A stretch of DNA of 64,000 nucleotides from Peronospora farinosa (Eukaryota > Oomycota > Peronosporomycetes > Peronosporales > Peronosporaceae): positions 62,001-126,000 of the forward strand of contig CANTFK010000868.1 in assembly GCA_947646735.1 (NCBI GenBank), given 5' to 3'. A model generated the notes under the pieces. It saw only the letters and a list, made by a program, of their open reading frames with translations. It searched no databases and had not been told where the DNA came from. This document shows, piece after piece, positions 20,497-32,213 of this stretch. Position 1 is the stretch's first letter; each line of letters opens with the position of its first letter. Both the position numbers and the translations under genes were made by a program.

Positions 20497-21590
20497 GTGC
20501 GTGTGGCTGACATGGTCCTTAATATGGACTGGAGTGACTTCCCTCACCTCTCCCAACATCATAGGGAGTTGGCAGAGCATATGGCGCAGGGACTTGGTGA
20601 ACAAGCCCTGGTCAACCTCTTGCATTGTCCTCCTGAGCAACATGTTGCTCAATTGGAGCAATTTGAGGCGTTTGTGCTCGGACAGCGTAGAAATGCGTCC
20701 GAGGTAAACAGCCAAGCTACGGCTGAGTCCATCAATAAGACTCAGGATAAGCTTAGGCTTGAGCAGGCACGTAATGAGGCGCCCAACAGAACTGTTGAGA
20801 CGCTCTCTGCCCGGCCTACTCAACCGAGGCTCATTCGGATCGACCCTCCATAATTTGATGGGACTGTTTCACATACGATTGCTCACTGGCTTTTAGCATT
20901 TGAGCAATGTGGTAAGGCGCAGCTCGAGAAGACGACACCAGAATGGTGTCGTATGCCATGTCGAATTTGCGTCAGAGTGGGCATACTCTGCGCTGATGGC
21001 TAATGCTGATGCATTTCCATCATGGGCGATCTTTAAAACAAAGATCGCGCCATGTATCAGCCGCCTAACAACGAAGTGTTGCTTATGGCGCGCTTCTTTG
21101 GAGCACGACAGCCGTAACGCTCTCTGCAAGAGTATGTGCAGGAGATGCGTTCGCTGTTGGCGTTCATTAATGTTGGTCCGATACCGAAACACAGTAAGGT
21201 GGCCACGTTCATGAATGGACTTAGGCACGGCCCATCGCGTCAGGCTCTTTTCAGAAAGGTGCCAAAGACGATGGATGAGGCAAGGGAAATTACAATGGTT
21301 GTGGAGAAATCCCACAACAGTATCTCGGCGATAGCTTTTTATAAGCCGTCGACCAATAAGTCGGATGCCCGAATGCCACTCCAATGGAGTTAGGTAATGC
21401 AGACGTGGTCTGATACAAGTGCGGCAAGCGAGGCCATATGATGGCTCGCTGCTATGCCAAAGTAGCTGCTGGTGCTAAGGCAGCCAGCAAAAGGTCTACC
21501 AACCCGAAGGGAGGTGCGAAAAACCAGCGTGCACGACGCACGGGTTCAGCACCTGCCTAAGATGGGTCGGGAAATGCGGGAGCGCAGTAG
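20497..21590 (+). pseudogene. C2 gag and nucleocapsid
   Basis: The start at about 20497 gives ADMVLNMDWSDFPHL, helical text (EQHVAQLEQFEAFVLGQRR), then a broken stretch (stops near 20853 and 20900-21130). A gag C-terminal part follows at 21136-21393 (VATFMNGLRHGPSRQALFRKVPKTMDEA) and a CCHC knuckle near 21410-21460 (CGKRGHMMARC, first Cys codon mutated nearby). The gag frame ends at TAG 21588-21590; a further TAA interrupts at about 21558. Dead copy. Confidence 0.75.
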
Positions 21591-21608
21591 GGGCGGGATG
21601 CCCTACTG
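21569..21608 (+). promoter_or_regulatory. Predicted -1 frameshift signal, gag-pol junction of C2
   Basis: Heptamer GGGAAAT 21569-21575 (phase G GGA AAT), 9-nt spacer GCGGGAGCG, stem CAGTAGGG 21585-21592 with CCCTACTG 21601-21608, and TAG at 21588-21590 inside the 5' arm. Protease resumes in the -1 frame (VVDSEATPKF). Confidence 0.7.
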
Positions 21609-21610
21609 TC

Positions 21611-23928
21611 GTGGACTCTGAAGCTACCCCTAAGTTCAGAGTGATCGAACAAATGGGTAGCATAGTCCCTGAGGTTCCGAAAGGTCGGACCTCAACCCTT
21701 TTGGTCTATAGCGCTCGAGTACGAGGCTATGACCAAGTGATGACCCTTTTCGTGGATTCGGGTGCATCACAACACATTGTGAAACTCGTGGCTCTGAAAA
21801 AAGAGACCGGCGAGTTATGAGTCGCTTTGCCAGGATGGAAAGCGAGAAGAGGCGATCGTTCGATTAGCGAACGGCGCACTCGTAAAATCGGAGGGAGTTC
21901 AAGTTGAACTCGGCTTCAGCTTTAGTGACTTCTCTTGTAAAGAGAAGTTCACAGTGCTAGGTGTGGAAAGTCCGTATGACCTCATCCTAGGCATGCCTTG
22001 GTTGGCTATACACCAACCATGGATTGACTGGCGTACACGCACAGTCTCTAGCTCTACGCAAGACACCGGAAAGGATGTGCTTTTGCGAGAGGCTAATGTG
22101 GCTGATGATGTGTCCAGCACAGTCGAGGGTGTCATGACGGTATGTCAATCGGCACCAGGAACCACCCAGCTCGAAAAGAGTGGTGTAGTTGGAAGTGCCC
22201 TAGCAGAAAGCCAGGTGACACATATTCCTACCCAGCCCGAGGAGACTGGTGTAGTGAATGGGGCGATGACAAGTAGTCATGCGTTCCATAGTCCTACGCA
22301 GAGCCGAGAGCGTGTGGTAAGTGATGGTGGGCTGACAGGAAGTCAAGCGCCACAAGAACCGGCACAGAGCCAAGAGCCTGGTGCGGTTGGAAGGAGTGCG
22401 TTAGCTGAGATAGCAACGACACCTTCTTCCAGGTCAAAGATCGTGATGACTCGAAGAACGAGCACCAGACGTACTAATACGATCAAGGGCACGTCGAAAC
22501 GAGTGACCCTTGGATCAGTCTCGATCCAAGAGGACGGACCTACGAACGAGTTGTTCGAGGCCGTCGAAGACAAAATGCCGGAGGCATCCTCAGTTGAGGT
22601 GCTACAACTTGTCTTGGCATCTGCTGAGGAGATAGTAAATCTCTCGGAGATGACGTAGGATCTGTTCCTGTCCGAATTAAAGGAAGGAAAGATCCACGAG
22701 ATAGTCGCACCAGTTCCAGAAGAGAACGTGGTGGACTGTTGCTCTTCATCTACAATGGATGAGAGCGTCTTGGAGACCGACAAAAAGAAACGGTTCGCTG
22801 CTCAAGGGTGGGATGCCATGAAGGACAGCCCGTTTATGATGTTCTGTGGAAACACCGTGATGTGTTTCCGGCAGAAGTGCCGAGCCGCCTACTGGCCGAT
22901 AGGGGCATCAGGCACGAGATTGACCTGGAACCTGGCAACAAGTATTGTGTGATCAGGCAGTGGCCGTTGCCGAAGGAAAAGTCGATTACATCGATGACTT
23001 CTTCGACAATCGAGCTAAGGCGGGACATGTACGTGAGAGCAAGTCGCCTCACTGCAGCCCGACCTTCTGTATGCGTAAAGCAACAGGTGGATGGCGCGTG
23101 TTTCATGTTTATAATAAGCTGAACACGTCCACCATTCCGGCTCAAACGCCGATCCCGCGGAAAGATGTCTTGTTGAGCTCCATGGAAAGTCAGCTATCTT
23201 TTCCGCGTGGGATCTGAAGGATGGCTACTATCAGGTTCTCATGATAGATACTGATGTAGCCAAAACGGCAGTAAGCACCCCAAGCGGTATGCTGTGGGAG
23301 TGGCTTGTGATGCCACAAGGGTTGAAAAATGCTCCGGCAACATTCAACCGAGTGGTGGCTCACGTGATGCGTCATCATCGTGCCTATGCGCCCCATTACT
23401 TTGACGATGTATTCGTGCATAGTAGGGCGGAGGACGGTCTGAGCGCGATAGAGTCATTTAGAAGCTCTGTTGCAGACTCTGGGTGACTCCCAGTTATACG
23501 TAACCTTGCATAAGTGTTTTATTGGGGTCCCCGAGATACCTGTACTGGGCTGCATCGTAGGTGCACATGGCCCAGAAAAAGTAAAGGCTGTAAAGGAATG
23601 GCCAGTCCCACGACACGTGAAGGATCTGCGCCAATTCCTTGGGCTCGCTAATTACTTGCATAAGTACAGCAAGAATTATGCGGAGCAGACTAAGCCATCG
23701 ACTGATCTTTTAAAAAAGGATACAGAATGGACTTGGTCAGAGGAACAGGAAGATGCGTTCACATCAGTGAAGCAATCTCTTGTAGAGGCACCGGGCTTGG
23801 CATTTCCAGACGCGGATAAGCCCTTTAGCGTCGTCTGCGATGCAAGAAATTTGCAATTGGCAGCGCGCTCATGCAGAAGGATGACAACGGCGTTGACCGT
23901 GTCATATCATATCAGTCTTGGCTTTTAA
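21611..23928 (+). pseudogene. C2 protease, linker and reverse transcriptase
   Basis: The protease has VDSGASQHIV (about 21755) and, after a frame break near 21820, [14 protein letters not shown] (21970). A linker to 22658 contains three loosely repeated blocks ending in SQ.../TQ (THIPTQPEETG, FHSPTQSRERV, QEPAQSQEPG). RT is spread over several frames: HEIDLEPGNKYCV (22900), ATGGWRVFHVYNKLN (23080), the YFDD catalytic motif (23400), and LRQFLGLANYLHKYSKNYAEQTK (23630). Many frameshifts. Confidence 0.75.
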
Positions 23929-24352
23929 AAGCTGCAGAGCTGAATGACCTGTTCATGACAAGGAGCTACTTTCAATAAAGTATGCTCTTGTAAAGTTTCG
24001 GGTGCACCTCTTGGGCACTGAACCTGTTGTGGTTTATACGGATCACGCATCACTGCGGACCGCTATGAATTCACCCCACCTCTCGCCGAGAATGGAGAGA
24101 TGGCTAACATTCTTCTCTGAATTTAATTTCAAAGCTGAATATAAGCCCGATAAGTCGAATGTCTTGGCTGACGCGTTATCGCGCAGACCAGACTTCGAGG
24201 CAAGACACCAGGAAAGTGTGTCTCGTGCGAAAGCACAAGCTGAGTCGTCAACATTGGCAGCCATGAAGGCCTACCATGTGACGAGCTCAATGGCCTCCAA
24301 TGTAAAGGAGTGTTGCAGTCAGGACGAACAGTGTCGCCTACTGCTGGATTAA
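23929..24352 (+). pseudogene. C2 RNase H
   Basis: VYTDHASLRTAMNSPHLSPR (about 24035-24090) and the [14 protein letters not shown] motif (24155-24200) define the domain. Unlike family A, the RT/RNase H connection (LAFPDADKPFSVVCDA, 23795-23845) is present here, then the frame breaks. The end runs into a stop at 24350. Confidence 0.75.
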
Positions 24353-24457
24353 TTTGGTGGACGAAAGGTTACACTTCCGTCGCACCTCAAAGCGAAGCTA
24401 AATCGCTTTAGTTACAGTGATGGCCTGTTATGGCATTAACTGTCACCCTGTGATCCC

Positions 24458-25303
24458 TTGAGAATCTATGTCTCTCATGACACAGATCTCAAGCTGATGA
24501 TACTTCACAAGTGCCATGATGCGCCATCTAGTGGACATCTGGTCCGTGAAAAGACATTCTTACGAGTGTCAGAGAAATTTTGGTGGCCCCACCTATATCG
24601 ATGGGTGGCCAACTATATTCGCTCTTGCGAAGAGTGTCAGCGCATAAAGCCTGCACCTTCGAACAGTGCGCCACTGAAGCCACTGCCGATTCCAACTGAA
24701 TGTTGGAAGTCGGTCAGTTTGGACTTCATGTTTGGCTTACCGCCTGACCATAAAGGCAGGACGGGGCTCGTCGTCGTTGTAGACAGACTGAGCAAGATGG
24801 TGCATTTGGCACCATGTAGCACCAAGATCTCAGGAAAAGAGGCTGCCCTCTTGTTCCTGGATCACGTGTATCGACTACACGGGATGCCCGAGTCCATAAT
24901 ATCGGACCGGGATCCGCGTTTTACGTCGGGTTTTTGGCGACATGTGTTCGAGCTGCTGGGTAGCAAGCTCCACATGTCAACCGCTGATCATCCCCAGACC
25001 GATGGCCAAACAGAACGGGCCAATCGAGTCGTGGCGGATGTTTTGCGTACAATAGCGACTCCCAAAGAATGGAGCAAGCAATTGCCATTCGTGGAGTTCG
25101 CTATCAATAATAGTAATCACGCCAGTACGGGTGAAACACCGTTTTACATTAACGGACTGCGTCATTCGCGAACGCCAGTCTCGTTTGTACGCAGCCCGAG
25201 TCTTAGTGGGGGAATGCCCCTCACTTCGCTCGGTGCGAATGCCAAAAAGGGTCAAATTTCTTTAGTGACACTGCTAGTTTATCAGTGGTCACGACACCTA
25301 TAG
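24458..25303 (+). pseudogene. C2 integrase core
   Basis: A frame of about 280 codons. The zinc fold is HKCHDAPSSGHLVREKT...CEECQRIK (24505-24650). The catalytic core has SLDFMFGLPPD (first Asp), [14 protein letters not shown] (second Asp) and STADHPQTDGQTERANRVVADVL (Glu region). The frame is the best preserved part of C2 and ends about 25303 after a frameshift. Confidence 0.82.
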
Positions 25304-26265
25304 GTGTCAATGAGGAGGTACAACAAGCACTAATTGTGCTCCTTGACGATGACACTATCGTGTTATCAACAGCGTCGACCCATGACCGACCTCTTGGAGG
25401 TGTCATAGGCGAGTTGGATGCTAAAAGCGTGAGCGAAGCTCAGCGCTTTGTGGATGAGCGATTATCCATCACACGTAAAGTCCGTGACGCGATGGAACGC
25501 GCACAGAGCAAACAAAAACAATATGCGGACCGTTATAATCGCAAAAAGAATGAACACTTAAGTGTTGGGGACAAAGCGCTATTAAGTACTGCTACCCTAC
25601 CTAAAAATGCAATTTCTGTACTACCTGGTGGTACTACTAAGCTGTTACCCCGATTCATTGGGCCCTTTACAGTGGTTAAAGAAGTTGGAGACCTAAATTA
25701 TAGGCTCACTCTCCCACCGTATATGAAGAAGCACCCCGTATTTTACGTGGGTCGTCTGAAACGGTATGTGTATCCACAAGAGATCACATATCCGCATCAG
25801 TCTAACTATACCGATGGTGACGTCGACTGTGAGTCAAGCGTCGTTGCCGATCAGGCGACGGGAAAGGTGAACGACTTCTCGTTTACGAAACATATGACAG
25901 AGGACTTGGTGATTGAGGAGAACTCCGCTTTTGGCGCGGGTCTCTCATCATCAGCCGCTCCAAAATATTAAACGAAGTCCCAGGCGGTCATTTATACTCC
26001 TGACGATATTTCGTCCTCACATCTCGTAGATCCGAAGTCAGTCGCGAGGCTTGACTCAGAAGATCGACCACCTCTCCCTTTAGCGCATCTTTCTCCACCT
26101 GCGACTGAACAACCGCAGAGTAGGCAGCCGCGAGTAGTTGGGCGTAATCGCCACTCCTATCGGGCGCTACCTGTGTTGGTGGATGCGGGTGGGTACACAC
26201 GCTTCCTTGTTGGTAGGCTGTTGGCCCATCGCCATGTGAAGCAAAAGCTTCACATCCTTGTCTAA
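25285..26265 (+). pseudogene. C2 integrase C-terminal barrel and chromodomain start
   Basis: 25285-25971 carries YADRYNRKKNEHLSVGDKALLSTATLP and LLPRFIGPFTVVKEVGD...HPVFYVGRLKRY. Past the TAA at 25969-25971, another frame (about 26140-26265) reads ALPVLVDAGGYTRFLVGRLLAHRHVKQK, the beginning of a chromodomain like that of family A (KRFLVERLLKHGEVKGR), ending at TAA 26263-26265. The C-terminal half of the chromodomain is missing. Confidence 0.7.
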
Positions 26266-27273
26266 CGAAAAGAAAACCTTAGCCCTTTGACTTTAAGGAA
26301 CTGGTTGACGCGTTGCGCGTCTACGTGCTTTGGCTGAGGGATGCTTAGAGCAGAAGCACCAGATGCACTCGCTCTGCTAGGTCCTGATGGCCTAGCAGTG
26401 GCGGCGTGACGAGAAAGATTTAAGGGTAATTTACCGCCTAAAATTTTTTGCACGCGTCATAGTGAAGCTGACACGCTGCGACCGCTGTTTCATTGCATCT
26501 TCATATAGTTTAAACGACGCAGGACCTCTGCTTCGTATTCGCCGGTTGTTTCGTTAGAACGCAACAGGGAAAGCACGACCTAGTGCTTTACCCTGCCTTT
26601 TCATGATAAAAAGACGCTCAATAGTTTATTAGCATCCATAGTGGCACGCTTTAGGATCGTCGCACTATTTACACGCTAGCGTTGTCACTCGGATGGTGGT
26701 GGCATTCGGTGGCAATCCAACACTCATGTAGTCTCCCTCGCGACGTCGTGCCAATGAGGCCGACTGTGAAGTCGAAGGAGCTTTTAGCTCACACTCGCTG
26801 AGTCTGATACTACATTATAGATTGTCAAGACTGCAGCCGTAGATTTGACATAGTCGGGCGATTTACAATTGCCGACCTGCTGTTAAGACGCGGCTGTTTT
26901 TCGAAACAGCGCGCTCATAAGTGGTCGCTGCGCTCGTCGGGGCAGACGACGAGGATGACCTCACTGTAGGTAAGCATGGAAGCTTTTTGAAGGTTGGGTG
27001 TCTCAAATGATGGGGTGATATGCCCATCAAACGCTGTGATCATCACCACTTTGGGGTGATGGAATTGGCGTAGTCTACAATGAGAGACATATCCTTATCC
27101 GCACACTAGTGGAATGGTTCAATGATCTCTTCTAACAAGCTGACATTAGATGTTGGCGTTGTCACAGAGACACTTAGCGACGGCTGCGAATTATCGCGGC
27201 GCGTGCGCTTTGTGACGGTCTACATGGGCGCCTTTGCAGGCGACCCATCATCCTTACCACGCTTCGGTGGCAT
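25988..27273 (-). pseudogene. Antisense gene of family C (aORF), degenerate
   Basis: On the minus strand an ATG at 27273, 53 bp inside the 3' LTR, opens MPPKRGKDDGSPAKAPM before a stop. Further on, 26453-26262 and 26200-25988 are open in pieces; the last is a coiled coil (AYSAVVQSQVEKDALKG, LLSQASRLTSDLRDVRTKYR). Start position, strand, convergent overlap with the end of pol and a C-terminal coiled coil are as in families A and B. The Trp/Cys domain is not recognisable in the decayed middle. Confidence 0.5.
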
Positions 27274-27325
27274 CGCCTCTTTTAGATGTTGTACAAAAAT
27301 GTCAAAAACGACTTAAAGAGGGGGA

Positions 27326-27910
27326 TGATGAAATGGGCCAATCATTATACGAGTCCGTTTGTATATATTACTTATCGGGGTGGTATAAAAGGGTAATGGT
27401 ACCTCATACCTGATGCACATCAATGTGATCCACCCTCGTGAATTTGATATCCATATATAAGTTCACATTCGGCGGGGATGACGCCCAGTTGAGACTGGTC
27501 GTCATGATGGCGTCACAGATGGACGTCATCAGCGAGCTTAAATATATTTAAATCTCGGACGTAAGGATACGCCTCTAAAGAAACGCGTATTCGATTTTTA
27601 CATGTAAACAATCTATAGTTTATTTATATTTAATGATTTTCTATTTGATACAAGTTAGTTTAAATTTGCTAACTACCTATCACTACGCACCAGAAGCTTG
27701 TTAAGCTTCTGCGTGTCGTAAGTTAAGTACTTGTTAAAAGTTCGTTGCGCGATTCGATTACGCGACCGGAAACGGTTGGTACAGTGCCTTGGCGTCGACC
27801 AACGCAACCACCACCGCGCGCGGAAGTAAGACGGTATAACCGCATCTTCACGCTGTTTAAAAATGTGTGCTAGTAGCACGCTGGCAGCTTCTTTGAAGTC
27901 CCAATTTACA
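27326..27910 (+). repeat. C2 3' LTR
   Basis: Collinear with the 5' LTR, preceded by a purine tract (AAAGAGGGGGATGA). Strongly diverged from its partner, which implies an old insertion. It ends CCCAATTTACA. Confidence 0.6.
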
Positions 27911-28536
27911 GGTTAAAAGATCAAGTTATAGTAATATTCACATCGATATTAGGCGATCTCGGGGCACATCGCGGTGACTCATATCGAGCATCGTCAAGAT
28001 ATACCGCAACCGCGTAAGGAACTTTCACGCGATCGCGCCTCCCCCTACCCTATCCAAAATTCTATCGAGATAAGCATCGACTCGTTCCATCTGCAAAAGT
28101 GCTACCCGCTTAATCGAACGGTACACAAGGTGGGAAAGGGATAATGCACACATTAACGGGGCAACTCGTTTGTTATTCGGTCGGCTGGGCGCCGGTGGTA
28201 ATTTGGTATCGCATAGGTTTTGCGATCGCCACTCCACCACATTATCACTTGAAAATTAACAAAGCCATTGACGGGGCCCCGTCAGAGGCCGAAAAGCGTC
28301 TGGCACGCAATAATTTACAAGTCATCCATGTAAACTTAGATATTAATTTCAAATATGAAGTCCATTGTGGATAAGTTCCACAGCACTTTAAGGTAGTGTA
28401 TTAAACGCACGCATGGCCCAGCTCACGCAGTTAATAGCCAGCGTTTTTTTTATCATATTCTTTATCTTGCATATATATATATAGTACAACGATTGTACCA
28501 TGGTTTTGGTGGGTTACATGGTGCAGAGTATACAGT
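27911..28536. other. Short host-like spacer with a family E end fragment
   Basis: 28100-28241 ends in CGCCACTCCACCACA and includes GTACACAAGGTG and GGGCGCC, blocks typical of the family E right end. An AT dinucleotide run lies near 28470-28487. The final TACAGT (28531-28536) is the left target duplication of the Copia element. No gene is supported. Confidence 0.45.
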
Positions 28537-28783
28537 TGTATTTATTCACTTACAGAGGGTTAACTTTGAACGAGGAAGTCAATGGAAAAGTAATTAGCTT
28601 TTATAAATAAACTACAACTTTTTCCAGACAATCGACTCATGCTTGGAAAGAGCAATCTAGAAAGTTCTTTTGTAGGCTTTAAAGTTCTGAGACCCCAGCA
28701 TCTGCCAGTGATGTCTTCCACTCTGAACAGTGCTGGTCACATCAGCACGCCGCTTAAGCATCCGCTGAGTTTTGTTGTCAACA
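28537..28783 (-). repeat. Copia 3' LTR (247 bp)
   Basis: On the minus strand it starts TGTTGACAACAAAACTCAGC and ends GTGAATAAATACA. The start TGTTGxCA is the usual Copia LTR start. It matches 54566-54801 at roughly 80-85% by eye, so the insertion is old. Confidence 0.8.
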
Positions 28784-28869
28784 ACCCACCTTAGTGCGAT
28801 TTTTTTCTAATGCTTGACTTCGCCTCGAAAAAATGAAACTTCTTCGTCGAAATTGCCTTGGTCAGAAAA

Positions 28870-29143
28870 CGGCGAGCTGTAGCTTAGTATTTATATACTC
28901 CAGCTGAATAAACTTGGCCTTGACTTGATCATGGACAAAAAGGTTATAGTATATCAATGTGTTTTGCACGACTTCTCTATTCTTCATTATTCGCGATAGC
29001 AATTGCACTCTGGTTGTCTTCGTGCACAATAATTGGTTCGTCAATCTTGATCTTCATCTTCATCAATAAATTCCTTATTCATAAACTTTCTTAAACGCAC
29101 AATGAAAATGCCATGTATTTAGCTTCTGCAGTGCTTAAAAATA
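28870..29143 (-). pseudogene. Copia RNase H, C-terminal part
   Basis: On the minus strand: STAEAKYMA, then EPIIVHEDNQSAIAIANNEE with the catalytic Asp, a stop, and FVHDQVKAKFIQLEYINTKLQLA. Several stops are present. Its N-terminal neighbour (NKDNRRSTS, RLQNSV) is at about 30118-30240, on the far side of the family E insertion. Confidence 0.75.
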
Positions 29144-30117
29144 TGTGGTGAAGTGTTTGTTGAACTATGGGTCCTTAGAGGCCAGTTGGATTCGGGGTAT
29201 AGAAGACCGTGTATCGGGAAAGGAGACCAGAGAGACAGGGGACCTCGAGGTAAAGCGATCGTTGGCTGAGAATAATTTGCAGAACCCACAAAATAAAATC
29301 AGTATCAGGGTACTGATTAACCGGTACCGAAAGGAATGACATGGTCCTTCATTGGTCGACCTGGTCCCTCGTTGGTATACCTGGGTCCCTCGGCGGTCGA
29401 CCTGGGTCCCTTAAGGTTCAGCCACTTTTAACAAGTCAGCAAAAAGAATCAAAATTAGTTAACACAAGAGAATAGGGCTGTAAGCAAGGATAGAGTAAGG
29501 GGGTGAAAAGGATAGGAATATATTAGATACTACTCAATTTGCGATCTACGTGGCACAACTTCTCCGTGCCTAAGAAACCTGTTCTATCTATTCTCTTGTT
29601 CCAGTGAGGATATATTTGGCCTCCCGTTGAAGACAGTCGTATAGCGAAGGTCAAGTGGGAATAGAGCTCCAGGATATATTTGGCCTGTGAGCTCGTTTGA
29701 GTAGCAACACCCCAAGACCCGGTATTGGAAACGGTCTCCCTCACCTCAAGGTCCGGGAGCAACGTAAAGTTCAGGTGGTTGATACCCCTGAAACAAGAAG
29801 GAAAAGGCCAGGGATAAGCTCCCTGAAGAATTTGGCTCTAAGTCCACTCTCGACAAGGTCGACCGAGTGGCAGGTGGCCACCTCCCGGAACACCGAGTGA
29901 AGCATACCCACTCGAGGACCCAGGTCTACCTCTTCCAAGGCAGAAGTCTACAACTTCACCCAAGTCTTTCAAAGAATGCAACCCGCCAGCCGATGGGTAC
30001 ACAAGGTGAGAGAAGCTTCATACGCGGCATCGGGGTACCTCCTCCGACAGTCGGCAGTCCGGTACAGTGAGTAGTTTGGGGTCTCATCATACAATTTTGA
30101 GAATCCACTCCACCACA
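29144..30117 (+). repeat. Family E repeat, copy E1 (974 bp, complete)
   Basis: TGTGGTGAAGTG at the left is the near inverted complement of CACTCCACCACA at the right. It interrupts Copia RNase H between RLQNSV and STAEAKYM. Inside are a 20-21-bp tandem repeat (29341-29411) and, to the right, the blocks shared with E0 and E2. There is no coding frame. It is best read as a long solo LTR; target duplication is not clear (AAATA/GATAC). Confidence 0.6.
29341..29411. repeat. 20-21-bp tandem repeat inside E1
   Basis: CTGGTCCCTCGTTGGTATAC, CTGGGTCCCTCGGCGGTCGAC and neighbours, about 3.5 units. Confidence 0.7.
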
Positions 30118-31090
30118 GATACACTGTTTTGTAATCGTGACTTAAAAATGACTGGATAATTTTTGATCATCACCATCACTCTTGATGTAGACCGTCGATT
30201 ATCCTTGTTAGTCCCCCATTTAGCATCACAGAATGCACTCAGTTTTAGTTTCCTTTGACCTGCCTCGATAGCATATCCCGTCAGTTGCAGTTAACTTTAG
30301 GTAGTTCAGCACGCGAATATCCGCATTCCGGTGCTCTTCACTTGGTTTATTTAGATGTCTACTCAGTTGACACACTGCAACCGCAATATCCGGTCTTGTT
30401 CCAGTTATCACATATAGAAGTGAACCCACCAGAGATTAATACGGACGATTCTCCATTTTTGTGTACCTCTCTTCATGTTTGACCATGTTTTGGCCTACCA
30501 CACTCGAATTGTATACCGATTTAATTGACTTGTTAAATTTCTTAACTAATCTGGCAATACATGCGCTTTGACTGATCCTAAGTTGTTTTATAATAGTCTC
30601 ATATTCAACTATTATGCCGAGAATGAAACGCACTTTTCCCTATATCATAAATCCAAAATGGTTTAACAATTTATCTGCTACCTTATTAATTGATTCACCC
30701 AAAATAACTCCAATAAGCATGTCGTCGACATACAACGTCACGTAAACCCATAAAAAATTGTCATCCTGACGAACAAAAACGCACGTATCCGAAACACATG
30801 CCACAAAACCCATGTTCTCAAAAACACTTAAAATCGTCTTAAACCACGTTGCAGCAATTTGTTCAGCCCTTAAAGGCTTGAATTCAATTTCAAAATTTGA
30901 TTTGGTTGCATGTTAACACCTTGGGGTGTACATCTTCTTTTATAACACCATTAATGAAAGCAGTATCAACGTCATATTTTTGTATAGCCATACCATAATG
31001 ATAATAATTGCCAGAAAAACAGGAATCGAATGCATGGTTCGCGACCGAAGAGTAAGTGACGAAGCGAAAGAATGAATTTTGCAAAGTGTG
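30118..31090 (-). pseudogene. Copia reverse transcriptase remnant
   Basis: From right to left: YSSVANHAFDSCF...IQKYDVDTAFINGVIKEDV (the first catalytic Asp region, about 31070-30935), a central part with an YVDDMLIG-like site near 30715-30745, RFILGIIVEYE (30630), and SLLYVITGTRPDIAVAVCQLSRHLNKP (30430-30340), then CDAKWGTNKDNRRSTS leading into RNase H. Frames are broken by several stops. Confidence 0.75.
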
Positions 31091-31445
31091 ATCGCATATT
31101 TTCGGTTAAGTCCGAAATGGTCAATATTGATGATCGCGATCCAGCAGAAAAAGTTTTCAAGACGTTTCAAATGGAATGGACAACAGTGAATGGTGGTGCT
31201 TGCAGTTATATGTTGAATTAAATACGTCCTAGAACTACGCAACTGCGATCTCCGGTATTTTTCGAAGGCGATCCGCGTGAACACTATCGCTAAGAAGGAG
31301 GATTGGTAAGCCCAAGTATGTGGAAGACGGACTGTATAGATTACGTCACTACGGAGGACTGGAATGAGGTGGATACGACATATCATATAGATGGACCATT
31401 TCACATGATCCGAGAAACGGTGAAGATGGCAAGTCGTGATCCGGC
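31091..31445. other. Unassigned segment between Copia RT and E2
   Basis: A plus-strand frame (about 31125-31220) reads IDDRDPAEKVFKTFQMEWTT and another follows at 31303-31491. Neither resembles a family I know. The left end of E2 probably lies here, but I cannot place it. Confidence 0.3.
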
Positions 31446-31545
31446 GGACCGCGATCCGATACTACTTATTAGTACCGCGATCCGATACTAAAATAAGTAC
31501 CGCGATCTGATACTGAAACAAGTACCGCGATCCGATACTAAAATG
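31446..31545. repeat. 25-27-bp tandem repeat (TACCGCGATCCGATACTAAA)
   Basis: Four units; the sequence unit differs from that in E1 but it holds the same place within the family E copy. Confidence 0.8.
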
Positions 31546-32213
31546 GATTTAGATCCGATCGAGGTAGCGATCCAGATCGCGCTATATTGGAGTGGACCAC
31601 ATGACAAGATCTGATTTTTTCGAAAGGGTTATACGTGACAATAAATCCTGGACTACAGATAGGCAGAATCGTAGGTTTTGGTATTTGATTGGTTAACATT
31701 CAGCACAGTTCAATTTGCTTCTATATACACGTGTCGACTTCTCTATTTCGAGCAGGATATTTGGCCTCTCGACGCCAATAATATCGACTACAAATGCACC
31801 CTGGATTGTTTTGACCAGTCGAAGAAATTCTCAACACAGCAACTCAACTGCGATCGGACGCAGAGATAGCAAGCAAGGGCAAGGCAAGCAAGTGCAGGAC
31901 GGATCAAGTAGTCAGAAGATTTCAAGGTTCACCGTATTGGACAAGTGGGATTTATTGGTACGATAAACAAACAAGTACTCGGTCGATCTTGTGAAGATTT
32001 CCACAAGATCACTAACCCTCTATCCCTAACCCAATTAGGATTAACATCGACTCAAGTCCACCGAGAAGAGAGCAACCCGCCCAACCGATGGGTACACAAG
32101 GTGAGGAAGGCTTTATACACGGAATCGGGGTACCCCCTCCGTTAGTCGGTCGTCCGGGCGCCAGTGGAGAGCTGGAGTCGCATCAAAAATTTTGCGAATC
32201 CCACTCCACCACA
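31546..32213 (+). repeat. Family E repeat, copy E2 (right part)
   Basis: Contains TTCAATTTGC, AGGATATTTGGCCTC, CAACCGATGGGTACACAAGG, GGGGTACCCCCTCCGTTAGTCGG and ends CCCACTCCACCACA, collinear with E1. It cuts the F antisense gene at 32214. Confidence 0.6.

Larger units (their letters stand above)
19854..27910 (+). mobile_element. Ty3/Gypsy family C copy C2 (two diverged LTRs, degenerate)
   Basis: It has a 5' LTR, a PBS, gag, zinc knuckle, protease, RT, RNase H, integrase, the start of a chromodomain, an antisense gene, a polypurine tract (AAAGAGGGGGATGA) and a 3' LTR. The two LTRs are clearly diverged and many frames are broken, so this is an old insertion. The 5' half is nearly identical to C1. 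Confidence 0.8.
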
